A DNA stretch of 64,000 bases from Brachionus manjavacas (lineage: Eukaryota; Rotifera; Eurotatoria; Ploima; Brachionidae): the NCBI GenBank assembly GCA_019054805.1, contig JAHQIY010000008.1:1597501-1661500 (forward strand). The letters are read 5' to 3'. The stretch's first letter is position 1. Each line of letters begins with the position of its first letter. A program made the translations under genes and the position numbers. Below, one piece after another: positions 30,043-41,926 of this stretch. The notes beneath the pieces are model-generated. The model worked only from the letters and a program-made list of their open reading frames with translations, was not told the origin of the DNA and did not search any database.

Positions 30043-32219
30043 TTTTGTTTTTTTTTTTCAATCAGGGTTAGTATTTGATTATAGCATAGAAATGGATACC
30101 AAGTGCAAAAAGTTGCCACTGAGGCTATGGTTTTGTTTACGTGATGTGCGAAAACGTTTGAGAAAAACTAGAGAGAATATCAATTATGCCAAATAGTTAA
30201 TCCGAATCATTTATGTTTTTTTTTATAATTATAATTTATGTTCGAAAAACAAGCGATTTAAAATATTTTATTTGTCTTTTAAATCACTTGACATTTTGTT
30301 AAGTTTATTTTGCCGTGCTAAATGCTAATTAATGAAGCAGCCCAAATCCAGAAAAAAAATTATTATCTATTTGATTACAAGTCCAGCTAGAGATTCTTCA
30401 GATTAAAAGTAAAAATTGAAAATTATAAACAAAATCCTTTGAGTTTTAGCCCAGTTTTATGCAGAATATAATTTGAAATTAACTTGGTGTATTTTTTCGT
30501 CTTTTAATGAAAATTTTGATTTAAGTTTGAAAAAGTATGAAAAAAGTGTGATGCTTCAAATTTATCTAAAAAAATTTATGGGTTACTTTTTCAATCTTAT
30601 TGCAATGAAATTAAATAGACCAAAGTAAATATAGGATATTTAGTTTTTATTATTTTTAAATTAAATATCTTTAATTTTTTTCCATTTTTTTATGCAAATA
30701 AAAACATAAATTTTATAAAAAAATACAAAATAATTAAGAATATAATAAATAAGAATTTTTTTACCTAAAAATTAAACAATCTATTAAAAAATAAGAAAGT
30801 TACATTTTTTACAAAATATAAAAATTTTTTATAATTTACTAATGGGCATTGTGAAATTTCATACAAACATTCCAAAAGTTAAAATAAAATAAATTTCTTT
30901 TTTATTAATTTAAATTGACAAAATTTAGCTTTTTGAAATTTGATGAAGAAACAACATGTAACAAAATATGTTTCACCAAATTCAACAAAAAAAGATTAAT
31001 TTTTATTAAAAGGAAAATTTTAATGATAAAACAAAATATTTATTTATTTATTTCTTGTCTCTGTGATCTATTCAAATCAGAATTTTTTCTGCATTTCGTA
31101 AATTTATTTTATTAAAATATTAAAATTCTGTCATCGCTACAATTGTAAAAATCTCATTTTTCATTTCTAAGTTAACATACAATTTGATTAAATAAAATCA
31201 ATTCATTGATAAACATTTATTTAAATTTTTTCTAAAATTGGACTGTTAAACGAAACATTGTTTGTTTCACTTTTTAAAAATTACAGAAAAATCTGTAGTT
31301 CAAAAGCCATATTTTTATTAAGAATTTAAATTTTGTTTTTGAATTTTTGTACGAAAATTGTGAATTTTCATACAATAATGTCTTTAATTGATTATAATAA
31401 TTATTAGAAAAAAAAATTATCAAAATATTCTATCATTTTAAAATCTCAGATATTAAAAGTTTTTTGAAGGAAATTTCTGATTTTTTAAAATTAATATTAT
31501 TTTTGCTATCATTTATTTTGGTATTTTAAATGGTATCTTTGAAAACAACAATTATCAAACAGGTAAAAAAACAAAATTTGGTGTGAAGCACAAAGTTTAC
31601 CATAAAAGATAGGATTTGTTTTGACACATTCACATTTTGCCATTCGATTTTTTTTAAACATCCTTTTTCATGTAAAAAAGACTCAAGTAATTTTATTTTG
31701 TGCAGATTTTTTTTTTGTTTTTTTGATCGATGTTGTTTTTAAAAGAAATCTTTTCCAGTAGATAATGATTCATTTAAATATTGCTAGGACCTTCAAAATT
31801 TTGAGATAAAGACTTTTATTATCTTGAAACATTTCATGGTTAATTGAGTAAAAAAACTTGGGTTCAGGAATGGAACTCATTTTCCCCCATTACGTAAACC
31901 GATTTAAATACGGCTACGAATACTTTTGTCACAATAATTTTGTTACACTTTTTGAAAGTATAAATTTAGCACGAATTGTCAAATTGGTAAAATTTGAAAA
32001 AAAGAAATTAATCACACTTAAAAAAAGTTGATAATTAATTTTTTATTCAAATGGATCTTCACCTAAAATAATACCTAAAAATTGGTTTAAAAAGTCAAAT
32101 AAATAAAATAAATAAATTTTATGAAGTCCTTGATATTTTTTTAAATACCATCCTCACTCTCAGATAGAGTTATTTTAAAAAAGCAATTTGGGAACTTTAT
32201 CAAGATTTACTCAAGTCTT
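30043..32219. other. Upstream flank of DCAF7 and intergenic repeats
   Basis: The DCAF7 promoter should lie just above 30042, but no motif stands out. The stretch holds one copy of a ~400-bp repeat (30910-31320). Nothing else is coding. Confidence 0.4.
30910..31320 (+). repeat. Dispersed ~400-bp repeat, copy A
   Basis: This aligns over its whole length, same orientation, with 56280-56705. Shared landmarks are GAAACAACATG, CAAAATATGTTTCAC, TTCATCGCTAC-type CATCGCTAC, GGACT followed by TTAAA, and AACATTGTTTGTTTCAC. It is non-coding and diverged by small indels. The family is unknown. Confidence 0.8.
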
Positions 32220-33070
32220 CATGTCAGCATAATAATCATATGGAAATATTGACGAGCTAAATGAACACATCTCAAAAAAGATCATTCAAGCTGCTCAAAA
32301 AAGTATACCCTACACTTTCAAAAGTTTTCTAAATCTAGCTTACCAAAAAAAAATAAGCATTTATTACGGAACGAAGAAAAATAAGGAGAATTTTCCAAAA
32401 ATCTAGACGTTCTTCTTTTAAGATAGCTTTTAATAAGCTTATATCTGAGCTCAGTCTGACAGAATTTTGGAACCAAAAATGGCTCAAGATCGCGAAAAAA
32501 TCCACTGTCAACTAGACCTTTTTGGAGGAAAATAAAAAAGTTTAGATCAAAAAAACTAACAAGACAAATCCTTTCACTTTTCAGGTACAGAAAAAGGAAA
32601 ATTGGTGATCTTTTAGCAACAACCTTTAGTCACCATCTTCATTTTGTTGAGTTTCACGATAATAGTCTAGCATCACAAGAAATAAGAGATTTCTTAAAAA
32701 ATAAAGTACAAAATAATTTAAACGAGTCTATCTTTCTTAGAAATTTTAAATGCTAAAAAAAACTAAAAGCACTAGCGGGTTATGGTCTAGATTGTATCAA
32801 CAACCTAATGTTTTTTAAATTACCTTTAGAGGCTTAATTTGAAACTAGTTTAATCTTTAACAAGAGTTTGGAGCTAGGTCAAGCCCCAAAATCCTGGAAA
32901 ATAGCAAATATTACACTGCTACTCTAGAAATCTTCTCCGACTCAAGAATATAATAACTATCGTTCGATTAGTATGACAAGTTGCCTTGGCAAGTTATTAT
33001 ATTATTCACTTCGCCAAAATTCACTTCTTTTAGCAGATGATTTTGTCAACAAATTTTACTTAACTTTTTT
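32220..33070 (+). mobile_element. LINE relic, endonuclease end to RT fingers
   Basis: Broken frames give DELNEHISKKIIQAAQKSIPYTFKSF, the linker before RT in LINE ORF2. Next comes an RT block with GYGLDCINNLMFFKLPLE, SLELGQAPKSWKIANITLL and NNYRSISMTSCLGKLLYYS. ADDFVN follows at about 33036, far too soon, so the palm core has been deleted. Many stops and frameshifts are present. The Tc1 element begins 55 bp downstream, and LINE-like sequence resumes after the nest at about 37385. Confidence 0.75.
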
Positions 33071-33125
33071 TTAAAATTAAAAGTATAATCAAAAAGTATT
33101 AGAACAACAAAAAATATTGTTAATA

Positions 33126-34303
33126 CAGTATGTCTAGAAAGTTTAGAACATTACTAAAAAATTAAAAAAAAAATTTAAGGAGTAAAAATCTAAAATTATA
33201 ATATATTTACATATAATGTTAACTATACCGTCTTAAAGATAATTTTATTAGCTTTCTTTTGATATATAGATTGTTCAAAAAGCAATTTCTCAATACTCCA
33301 GAACCCATTAAAAAAAACAGATAAAATTGAACAAAAAAAATAGTCTACAAAGTTTAGAACAATTATTTTATCCTAAAATTTTACCACACTTTATCACATC
33401 TGGCCTTTTTTTTTTCACGCAATGCTTGGAATGTCTTTTCATGCTGTTTGCTTGTACTTTTTACGTTTGATTTATTATTTTTGGATTTTAAAATCGGTCA
33501 TTTTATTGAGTTGTACCATTTTGGCGTTTTTTCCATAAAAATGGGAAAAAAAAAGTATCTGAGGCTCAAATGTGGCATATAATTGGTCTATTGAAGGATA
33601 AGACCAAATTTCAACAAGAAATAGCTGATCTAGTAGCAGTTTCGAGAAAATGTGTGATTACAACAAAGCGCAATTATGAGAAGACATCCGTGGTCAAAGA
33701 ATTACCAAAGTCTGGTTGACCCCGAAAGCTTACCAGTCGAGATGAGTCGTATATTTTTAGAAAGGTCAGAATCAATCCTACAACAAGCTATACACATCTA
33801 GCCTCTGATTTTAGTTCTAAATTTCCAAATTTTACTGTTTGTAACGACACTGTAGGAAAAGTTCTATTAAACAAAAAAATACAGTCGTATACTGCAATAA
33901 AAAAATCTCTTTTGACTGTATTGGATCGATCGAAAAGGCTCAAATGGTGCAAAGAACGACAAAGATGGACTGTTAATGACTGGTCAAAAGTTGTTTTTAG
34001 TGACGAGTCTAATTTCGAAGTATTAAACAGAAAATCTAGAGTGTTTTGTTAACCGTTTTGAAAACGAAAAGTATCACCCCAAGTTTTGTTTACCAAAGTT
34101 ACAAAATGGTGGAGGTTGACCACAAAATGGTCAATACAAAAATTACGTCAGCAAAGCGTTCTTTTTGATGAATGGTTGAAAGTTCCTTGTGAAGTAGTAA
34201 AAAAAATGATTGAACCTATGCCAAAACGTGTCGCTGAGTGTATTAAAGCTAAGGGTGGGCATTTTAAATGTTAAAAAATAAATTTTCTAAATTTTGTAGA
34301 CAT
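33126..34303 (+). mobile_element. Tc1/mariner-type transposon relic with two left-arm repeats
   Basis: The left end is TA followed by CAGTATGTCTAGAAAGTTTA. The motif GTCTAGAAAGTTTAGAACA at 33132-33150 recurs as GTCTACAAAGTTTAGAACA at 33343-33361, and inverted as TTCTAAATTTTGTAGAC at 34285-34301. The right outer end is not clear and may have been disturbed by the hAT insertion at 34406. TA at 33124-33125 fits Tc1 target choice. Confidence 0.75.
33541..34274 (+). pseudogene. Tc1-like transposase, internally deleted
   Basis: The N-terminal helix-turn-helix reads VSEAQMWHIIGLLKDKTKFQQEIADLVAVSRKC. The DDE domain starts with DWSKVVFSDESNFEV (first Asp). After KYHPKFCLPKLQNGGG the frame breaks, and the next coding part resumes at the C-terminus (LRQQSVLFDEWLKVPCEVVKKMIEPMPKRVAECIKAKGGHFKC), so the second and third catalytic residues are gone. 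An A-run at 33546-33554 is one base short of keeping the start ATG in frame. A TGA in KSGxPRK is also present. Confidence 0.85.
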
Positions 34304-34405
34304 TTTTTTTATTAAAAATTTCACTCCTTTTTTTTGTGCGGTTTTTCTACTTTAAATAAATTTCAAAAAAAAAATATCTTTTTATTTTTTTATTAGCCGC
34401 ACGGC

Positions 34406-37289
34406 TAGGGAGTCGTAACTGTTAACTTTTTCGACTAATTCTAAGTTAACTTTTAGCTGTTTAGTCAACTATCGGTTAACCGTTAACCGATTTTTATGAT
34501 TTCGGTTAACCGCGACTAACCGAGTTAACCGTTTTCAATTAAATTTTTTTTTAAAGAAAGATCAAGTAATCATTAAAATTTAACGTTTTAGTTCCTCATT
34601 AAAAATTTTTCAATCCTTTTTTATTATATAGAACATTAATATTTATTGAATTTCTTAAATTAATTATTATAAAAATGTATTAGGTTGAAGAGACCAAACA
34701 AAAAATTAAATATAGATTCATTTGACTCTCTTTAGAACTTTTTCTTTAAAATTATAAAACTAAAAATTTTCAAAAAAATAGCTTCGTCTTTAGAATTAAA
34801 AATCATACGATTTATTTTTGGTTTGAAATATACAAATATTAGTCTTAAATTTCTTAAATCCTAATTTTTTTTGAAATTTTGAAAAAATGGCACATAACGA
34901 TTCGTCAACTTATTCAAATGACACAGAAAGTGAATCGGACGAGAGGTATAGCTCAACCGATTTGAGTGAAAACGATTCCGATTTTGGGACCGTTAATTTA
35001 CAAAATACACAAACAGAGTCTGGATATGGATGTTCAAGTGTACGTTCACAAACTGAAGCACAAAGTTCTAATTTCACAAGTTTAAACTCTAATCAAGAAT
35101 CTAGTACTGGTGCTAGTCAAAATAAAAGAAAAAGAAAAAACAATGAAAATTCTAAAAAAAACAAAAAAGATTATTTGGAAGCGATTAAAAAAACTTTTGT
35201 GAAAGAAAGAGAAAGTAAAATTTGCAAGTTTGTATTGCCAAATCAAAAAGTTTGTAATAGACAGTATAGTCTAAACTCAAGCAATTCATCGTTAAAATAC
35301 CATTTGGTAAATGAACATGGCTTTGTGTTTAAAGAATGGGAATCGAACAAAAAAGTAAAACCTGATGTAGACGAAAAACTTGTTGAATGGATTATTGATG
35401 ATCTTCAGCCATTGAGTGTTGTTGAGGGTCAAAAGTTTATTGATCTTGTGAATATATTGGATTCAAGTTATCAAGTTCCGTGTTTATCTAAAATTGAATA
35501 TCTGATTGATAATTTTTATGAAAAAAGCTTAAAAGACAAAAAGAAATTCTTCAAAAAATTAAAAGTAATTTGATAATAAACTAAAATTTTTCTAAATAAT
35601 CTAAATAATTTTAATCATTTACTAGGTAAATTCAATGTCACGACAGACATTTGGACCTCAAATCCTGGTGATCCATATATAAGTGTTACGCTTCATTTTA
35701 TCGATAATCAAAACAAACCGAAGAAGTTACTACTGGATATGAGACCATTTCCTGGTGTTCATGACTATATCACAATATCGGACATGCTAAATCTAATATT
35801 CTCTGAATATGGAATCAAACACAAAATTTTTTCAATTACATCTGACAATGCCTCAAATATGATAAAAGCCTTTAGTCGGTTAAAAAGCAAATATAAAAAA
35901 GAAGGTATTGATATTATACATATTCGTTGTTTTGCTCACGTATTACATCTGGTGGTCAAAGAATTTTTAAAAATGAGCTTGTTTCAAACGTTTTGAAAAG
36001 ACTTAGAAATTTATTTAAAAAAATCAAGCGTAAAACTTTGAAAAATATGCTAAAAGCATTCTGTGTTGTGAACAAAGAACCAGAATTATGTGTCCAATTA
36101 GATGTAAAGACCCGTTGGAACTCAACTTATAATTTGATTGCTGTTGCATTGAGAACGCGTATGTCGTTAATGGATTTGGTATCCAAGCCTGAAAACGAAT
36201 TAAGTGGCTTTAGTTTTGACGAAAAAGAATGGAATACGCTCTTACATTTAAAAGACATTTTGGAGCCGTTTAAGAAAGCTACTCTTGATTTGTGTGGAGA
36301 TAATTTAACAGCTAGTCAATTGTTTCCAATAATGGATCATTTAAACAAGCATTTGAGAAAGTCACTCAATAAAAGAGAGTATATTCCATATAAATCAGCT
36401 TTTGATAGTATGATCAAAAAATTTGACAAATATTGGAAAGAACTTGAAGAGTTTGCTTTATATGCTCATATTTTAGATCCACGTTTTAAATTATCTCTAA
36501 TAGAACGATCCAAAAAGTTTTCGGTTAAAGAAAACTTAAGATTCAAATTAGATCAAAGAAATGAAAGTGGTGCTACGGGTCTAATAGACGGACAGCTAGA
36601 CGATGGTAACCAAGACCTCTTAACAAAAGAATTCAGTTTAATTGAGACATTGTTACACCAAAATGATATGTTGGCTAGTGATGAAAATGAAATTGAGAAA
36701 TATTTTAGTTGCCAAGTTGTAGGTTTCCAAGTCGATCCGATAGAATGGTGGAAAACCAATTCTAAAGATTTTCCTAATCTTTCAAGTATGGGTCTTGAGT
36801 ACATGGCTGCTGTACCAACATCGGTTGCTAGTGAACGTATTTTTTCTATAGGCGGGTTAACTGTAACAAAATTAAGGAATAGATTAACTCCACTAAGAGT
36901 AAATAAATTAATGTCATTGTGGTCTTGGAACAGGTTTTTAGTCGATTCTAATATAAGCTAATAACGCCATTTTTTTTATTTTTAGACTCTTTTTCTAAAA
37001 TTAATTTAAATTGTACATATATTGATTTAAACGTTTTAATTTACAAGTAGATTCAGTTTTGTTTATATGAAATATTTTTGTTTTTTACTTCGTTAAATTC
37101 ATTTAAAAAGTTTAATAAAACAATTTTCTTTTATAAAATTTTTCTTTAAATATCGGTTAACCGCATGGTTAACCGTTAACAACTTTTGGTTGACCGAAAT
37201 TTCGGTTAACCGAAAGCGGTTAACTTTTAGTGATTTTTCGGTTAACTTTTCGGTTAACTAAACTAAAATTTAGCAGTTACGACTCCTTA
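34406..37289 (+). mobile_element. hAT transposon, nearly complete, with perfect 8-bp TSD
   Basis: The termini are TAGGGAGTCGTAACTG on the left and, inverted, TAAGGAGTCGTAACTG on the right. Both are flanked by CGCACGGC (34398-34405 and 37290-37297), an exact 8-bp target-site duplication as hAT elements make. Removing the element and one duplicate restores GCCGCACGGCTGAC. Both subterminal regions contain multiple CGGTTAACCG palindromes, likely transposase-binding sites. At 2884 bp it is the best-preserved mobile element in the window. Confidence 0.95.
34887..36964 (+). CDS. hAT transposase, near-intact, two single-base frame problems
   Basis: The N-terminus is a Ser-rich acidic stretch, then a basic patch and a BED-type zinc finger (ICKFVLPNQKVCNRQ...SSLKYHLVNEHG). 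The RNase-H-like core follows: NVTTDIWTSNPGDPY (first Asp), FSITSDNASNM (second Asp) and IRCFAHVLHLVVKEF. The C-terminus has the hAT dimerisation block LEYMAAVPTSVASERIFSIGG, RLTPLRVNKLMSLWSW. A 61-nt intron-like gap at 35565-35625 (GTAATT...ACTAG) contains in-frame stops but leaves the frame one base off. A second shift occurs at TTTTTAAAAATG near 35965, where the -1 frame continues as NELVSNVLKRLRNLFKK. Both are corrected by one extra A in an A-run. It is either recently disabled, mis-assembled, or frameshifted. Confidence 0.9.
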
Positions 37290-37369
37290 CGCACGGCTGA
37301 CAAGAAAAAAACCTTGCATAAAAAAATTTAAATGTTCTAAATAAATAAAATTAATGGTAAAAATTTAAA

Positions 37370-38405
37370 TAATGAGGAAAAGTCAAATTCTTAGGAATCA
37401 CTTTGGAATCTAAACTTACCTTTGATCCAATGGTAAATGAATTAAAAAGAGCGCTGTAATTCAAGGCTTAATATTATAAAATATCTCTCAAACAGAAAAT
37501 GGCAACAAATAATTCTGACATGAATCAATTATTTCAAGTTTGTCATAACTATTCAAACAAATGGAAGATGGAATTTAAATCATTAAATTTTTTTTTTTAA
37601 ATTAGAAACTCAAACTTATCTTTATTTAATTTACTTGTATAACTTAATAAAATAAACACGAGCCTGAAGAAGCAAAAGCCCAAAGGTTTAAACATAATAA
37701 AGATAAAAAAATCAGAGTAAATCAAATAATGTGAATTTTGGTAATCTATTACATTATTGAAAAAAAGTTCCATAAGCGCGAACGATCATTATATGGATTT
37801 GGGTGTAAGCCAGATGGTTCAAATCCTAGAACTGTTGTTTTCATTTACAAGCAATTATGTCAATCCATATTTAAATATGATTTCGATTTACTTCATAAAA
37901 TCAAAACACAATTAAATAAAATTAACATAAGGGATACTTTATGAACAAAAGGGTTAGGGTTATTAAATAAAACTTTTATTTAATACTTTTTATTTTAAAA
38001 GCAATGAGTCATTTATTAATAATAATAATAATAATAATAATAATTTAAGTTACAACAAGCTAGCAAGCTAGACTTGCAAAGATGGGAAACAGTAGGATCC
38101 CATCTATGGTAACTGTGGTATGTAATAATAACATAACAATAGAAAAAAAAAAAAATCATTCATATACTCCTTCATACTTCATATACTACATATATACTAT
38201 TAGACATTTTAGACAATATAATGAACTTGAAATCGAACTTAAAATTAGAGGACCTATTCCAAGCAAAAGAATTTCAAAACTTTTGGGTATTGGTCACACA
38301 TGTGAAAATATGGGGCTCTTAGATTCAATTAAATACATCATTAATAGTCTCTATGGTAAGGAAGAATCGAATCATCAGCAAAACATCAATGTATTAAAAA
38401 ATTAA
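37370..38405 (+). mobile_element. LINE relics, RT thumb and C-terminus
   Basis: Bases 37385-37600 give VKFLGITLESKLTFDPMVNELKRAL, the block after the RT palm, and may continue the LINE broken at 33070. Bases 37790-37950 give NPRTVVFIYKQLCQSIFKYDFDLLHKIKTQLNKINIRDTL, and 38210-38405 give YNELEIELKIRG then LLDSIKYIINSLYGKEE, both typical of LINE C-termini. Stops and a trinucleotide run separate them. CTGAAGAAGC-type tail sequence at 37661-37690 suggests at least two insertions. Confidence 0.65.
38016..38045. repeat. AAT trinucleotide microsatellite
   Basis: About nine to ten uninterrupted AAT units lie in the LINE relic. Confidence 0.9.
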
Positions 38406-41400
38406 AGAGTTCAGATTCATCAATATTGACTGATATGAATCTTTATGAACATATTAGCTAAACTAAGCAAATTAAAAAAAAAAACCGAACAAGCTGGTCA
38501 ATACTTATTTACTGTAATTAATTAATATTCTTTTCCTTTTATGTTTTTTTAAAAGATTTAATAGATTAATTTTTTTTTAAATGAAGTCTAAACAATTTTT
38601 TTCCAATAATACTATTATTGATAACAATTATTATCTTAGAAAAATGGCATTTAAAGATTAAGTTAAATTTTTTAAGGTAAAATATTAAAATAATATTTTG
38701 ATTCTCAAAATGATCAAACTGAGTTTTGATTATGAAATAAATTGTCATTTCTTAACAAAATTAACGCAGAGCTATATTTTTGGACTAAACATACTTTGTT
38801 AAATCTAAAGGTTAAATCTGATAAAATTCTGCAAAAAATAACTCTTAAAGTTTTCAAGTTTTCATCCAAATTTTTTTTTTTTAAATGATTAATTTTTCCC
38901 ATAAAACTCCTACTCATCTTTGCGACTCTTTTTTCTTATTTAAAATTCCGTTAATCTCTATTTTTTTATTTCAAGCAGATAATCACATGTGATCACGGAG
39001 TCTAAATAAATTAACTGAAAAAAGTGATCTAATTTTTCTGTATCTAATTTTCAAAACTTCTCAATAAGCTTTGAATTCAAAAAATTTATTTAATACAACG
39101 ATTATTATTGAAATTGAAAAAATTTAAAAAAATATCACTATTTAAACAATTATATTTTCTATTATTAATGCAGGTATAAAAATTTCAAATATATTTAATG
39201 TATAATTTGAAAGAATAACTGATGTGTCATGAAAAAATAAAATATATTTAAATAATATGATCTTTTTTTTTTTAACTTGGGCAGCTTGAGCAAGGGGATA
39301 AAAAAGAAACAATTCTTTAATATTGTAATTTAAAAATATTTTTATCCTTTTTTCTAATAAAGAAAACAAATTAAAATAAAATAATTAGAAAAAAAGAAAA
39401 TAAATATTCACACAATGAAATTTTACAGAAAGACTATCTTCCATTTTATCTAGTTACAGTGCTAATACGATACCTTGAATTAACCATATTTTACGTATAT
39501 TATGGTAAATTCACTATATTTTACCGTAATTAACGTAAAAAATGGTTATCTAAAAATCGGTATTCATCGTAAAATAATGATTATTATCGTAAATTATCCA
39601 TAATTATTGTAGAATTCACTGAAAAAAAAACTTGATTGAATTTTTGTAAATTTCGGTAAATTTTTGTAAATTTCGGTAAATTTTTGTAAAAAAAGGTGAA
39701 AAATGGTAAAAAATCAAAAAAAAAGGATTTTTTATTTATTATTTTTATTATTATGTCTTAAAAGCGTTACAAACAAGTTCAATCGTATTTAAATCCGATG
39801 ATTTAGGTGTAGATTTAATCTATTGCTTAGATTCTATTTATATATTTTTTAGGAAAACAGTTTTATATAAAAAATAAAACACTAATTTATTTTTTATTTT
39901 ACAAGAGATAATACATTGGTTCTACAAAAAGATATCCTAATTATTGGTAAAATCGTTCCTAAATGCTTACGGCCAAAAAAATAAGGATTTTGGTAAGAAA
40001 AATTTAAAATTGGATTCTTTTCCGAATTGTTTAAATAATTTTTTTATTAAAAATTTAAACTTTCTTTACCGTTTCTGAATTAATTATTGGTAAAATTTAT
40101 TTGTATGGTAAATAAAGTTTATTTTAAAAATAATTTTTAAAGGTTTCAGATTTTGTAGACTTTAAAAATTGCCAATTCTCTCTGAAATGGATAAAACAAA
40201 GACTAATTTGGTGTCTAAGATACAAAAATTTATATTTTAAAAATCATATTTTTGTGAATGAAACAAGCCTTTCTTTTACAAACAAATTTTGTCCAAAAGT
40301 AAACTTATTGGGTTTAATCGGGATAAATAAAACTTTTGGGGTGGAATTTCTTTAAAAGAAGCAAACAGCTTGCAAATTTTATTATTTTAATATTTAAAAA
40401 ATAATTGATTAAATTTTATGAAAGGAGAAATAAATTTCAAAACATATCTTTTTTTCCTTCTGATAATAATTTTTTGAAGAAAAAATGGATGCCAAAATAT
40501 ATAATCAGATTTTGTCTGATTATTTTTTGATTTTAAGTCCTAATGAAAACGTTTGAATTTTTTTTCATTTTAAATTATTTGTTGATTTATATTTTCATTT
40601 TTGGAATTTGAGCATTAAAAAAAAATTTTTCATTCTCAAATTGAATCCCTAAAAAAATTAAAAAAAAAAACTAAAACAAAACAATGGGTTCCATGATCAC
40701 CCTTTTAGGACTTAGAATCAAAATTTTTAAGTTCTTTTCAAATATGTAAAACATGTATTTTTAGCTTTAACTATTTTGATCAAAAGAAATTTTTTCTTTT
40801 AAGTAAAGTTCAATTCAGTTTACAAAAAAATAGAAATCAGTAAGTATTCGGCTAAAAATTTCTTTGTTTTAAATTAGTCTGAGTCTAAAAAGTCAACAAT
40901 AAAAACATTTTGAAAATATTGTGTATGACTAACTTTGAAAATAAAATTATTGAAGCAATTTTAAATTATTTAATGGGAATTTGGCATATTTTTCTAAAAT
41001 ATACATTAAATAAATAATGAGTTGAAGTTATTTTTTTAATTTTCTTGTTTTATTGAATTTTATGGTTATGTTTGATGAAAATTTTGGAAGATGAAATAAA
41101 TACTAGGTAACTTGATTTTTTTTAAGCTTTTTCAATTTAAAATTTAGCAATGTGTTTTAAAAAAATTAATGACCCTTTGAATTATTTTTGAATTTTAATT
41201 AGTTTTTTTGGTTTAACACAAACCAGAGTTATCGCGGATCAATTAGGCATTCGATGCAACATGTGAGAGAATCTATTCAAATAACATTTTAATCAACATC
41301 CAAACGCCTTTGAAATAAAAATTAAAATAAATAATTCAAATAAATGATTAAACTTTTTTCGTCATTTAAAATAGATACCTTCAAAATTATGTCGCAACAT

Positions 41401-41926
41401 AACTTAGGATATAAATCGACAAAATAAGAAAAAATTTGATGATTTATGACACTTTTGACGAAAGCGTTTTCATTCGGAGACAATTTTGTAACTTTGAAAG
41501 CTCCTTGAGTACGTTTAATTATTTCTTTAATAATTGACACGTCATAATGCTTGAATTTTTAACTTTTAAGCATCTTTTTGAGTATCTGGATTAAAATTTA
41601 GGTAGCAAATACTCAGCTAATATTTAGCTCACAAAAGCATTTAATTCTAATTCTATCTCAAATCACCTTTAATTAATTCAATTTACTTTTTAAAATAAAA
41701 TAAATTTTTTCTTTTTAATATACAAATTTTTTTTTTATCAATGTAATTTTTATCAAGCTTAAAATTTTGGTATTTGAAAAGCAAGGTTTCTTTTTACAAA
41801 AAATAAACTTTCTCAAATTAAATGCGTTACTAGTAAAAGACTTAATTAATATACCTTTTTTATTTTTATCAAAATTTTTACAGAATTCTAAATTTAAATT
41901 TTTTGAGCTTTTAGTACTTAAAAAAA
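38406..41926. other. Gene-free AT-rich interval upstream of the EF-hand/Rab gene
   Basis: Only low-complexity sequence is evident. At 39640-39700 there is a short tandem array of GTAAATTTCGGTAAATTTTT. The region 39450-39620 has many CGTAAA/TTTACG words on both strands. A possible coding scrap at 41380-41541 is listed separately. The promoter of the next gene must lie at the right end. Confidence 0.45.
41380..41541 (-). other. Isolated coding-like segment, unrecognised
   Basis: The minus strand encodes VSIIKEIIKRTQGAFKVTKLSPNENAFVKSVINHQIFSYFVDLYPKLCCDIILKV. The amino acid mix looks protein-like, unlike most AT-driven ORFs here. No splice partner or start was identified. It may be an orphan exon or a transposon remnant. 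Confidence 0.3.

Noticed and set aside
37770..37830. GGTTCAAATCC, an exact tRNA B-box word
   Set aside because: The flanking bases do not form a T-stem, no A-box or cloverleaf is present, and the stretch reads as LINE RT C-terminus.
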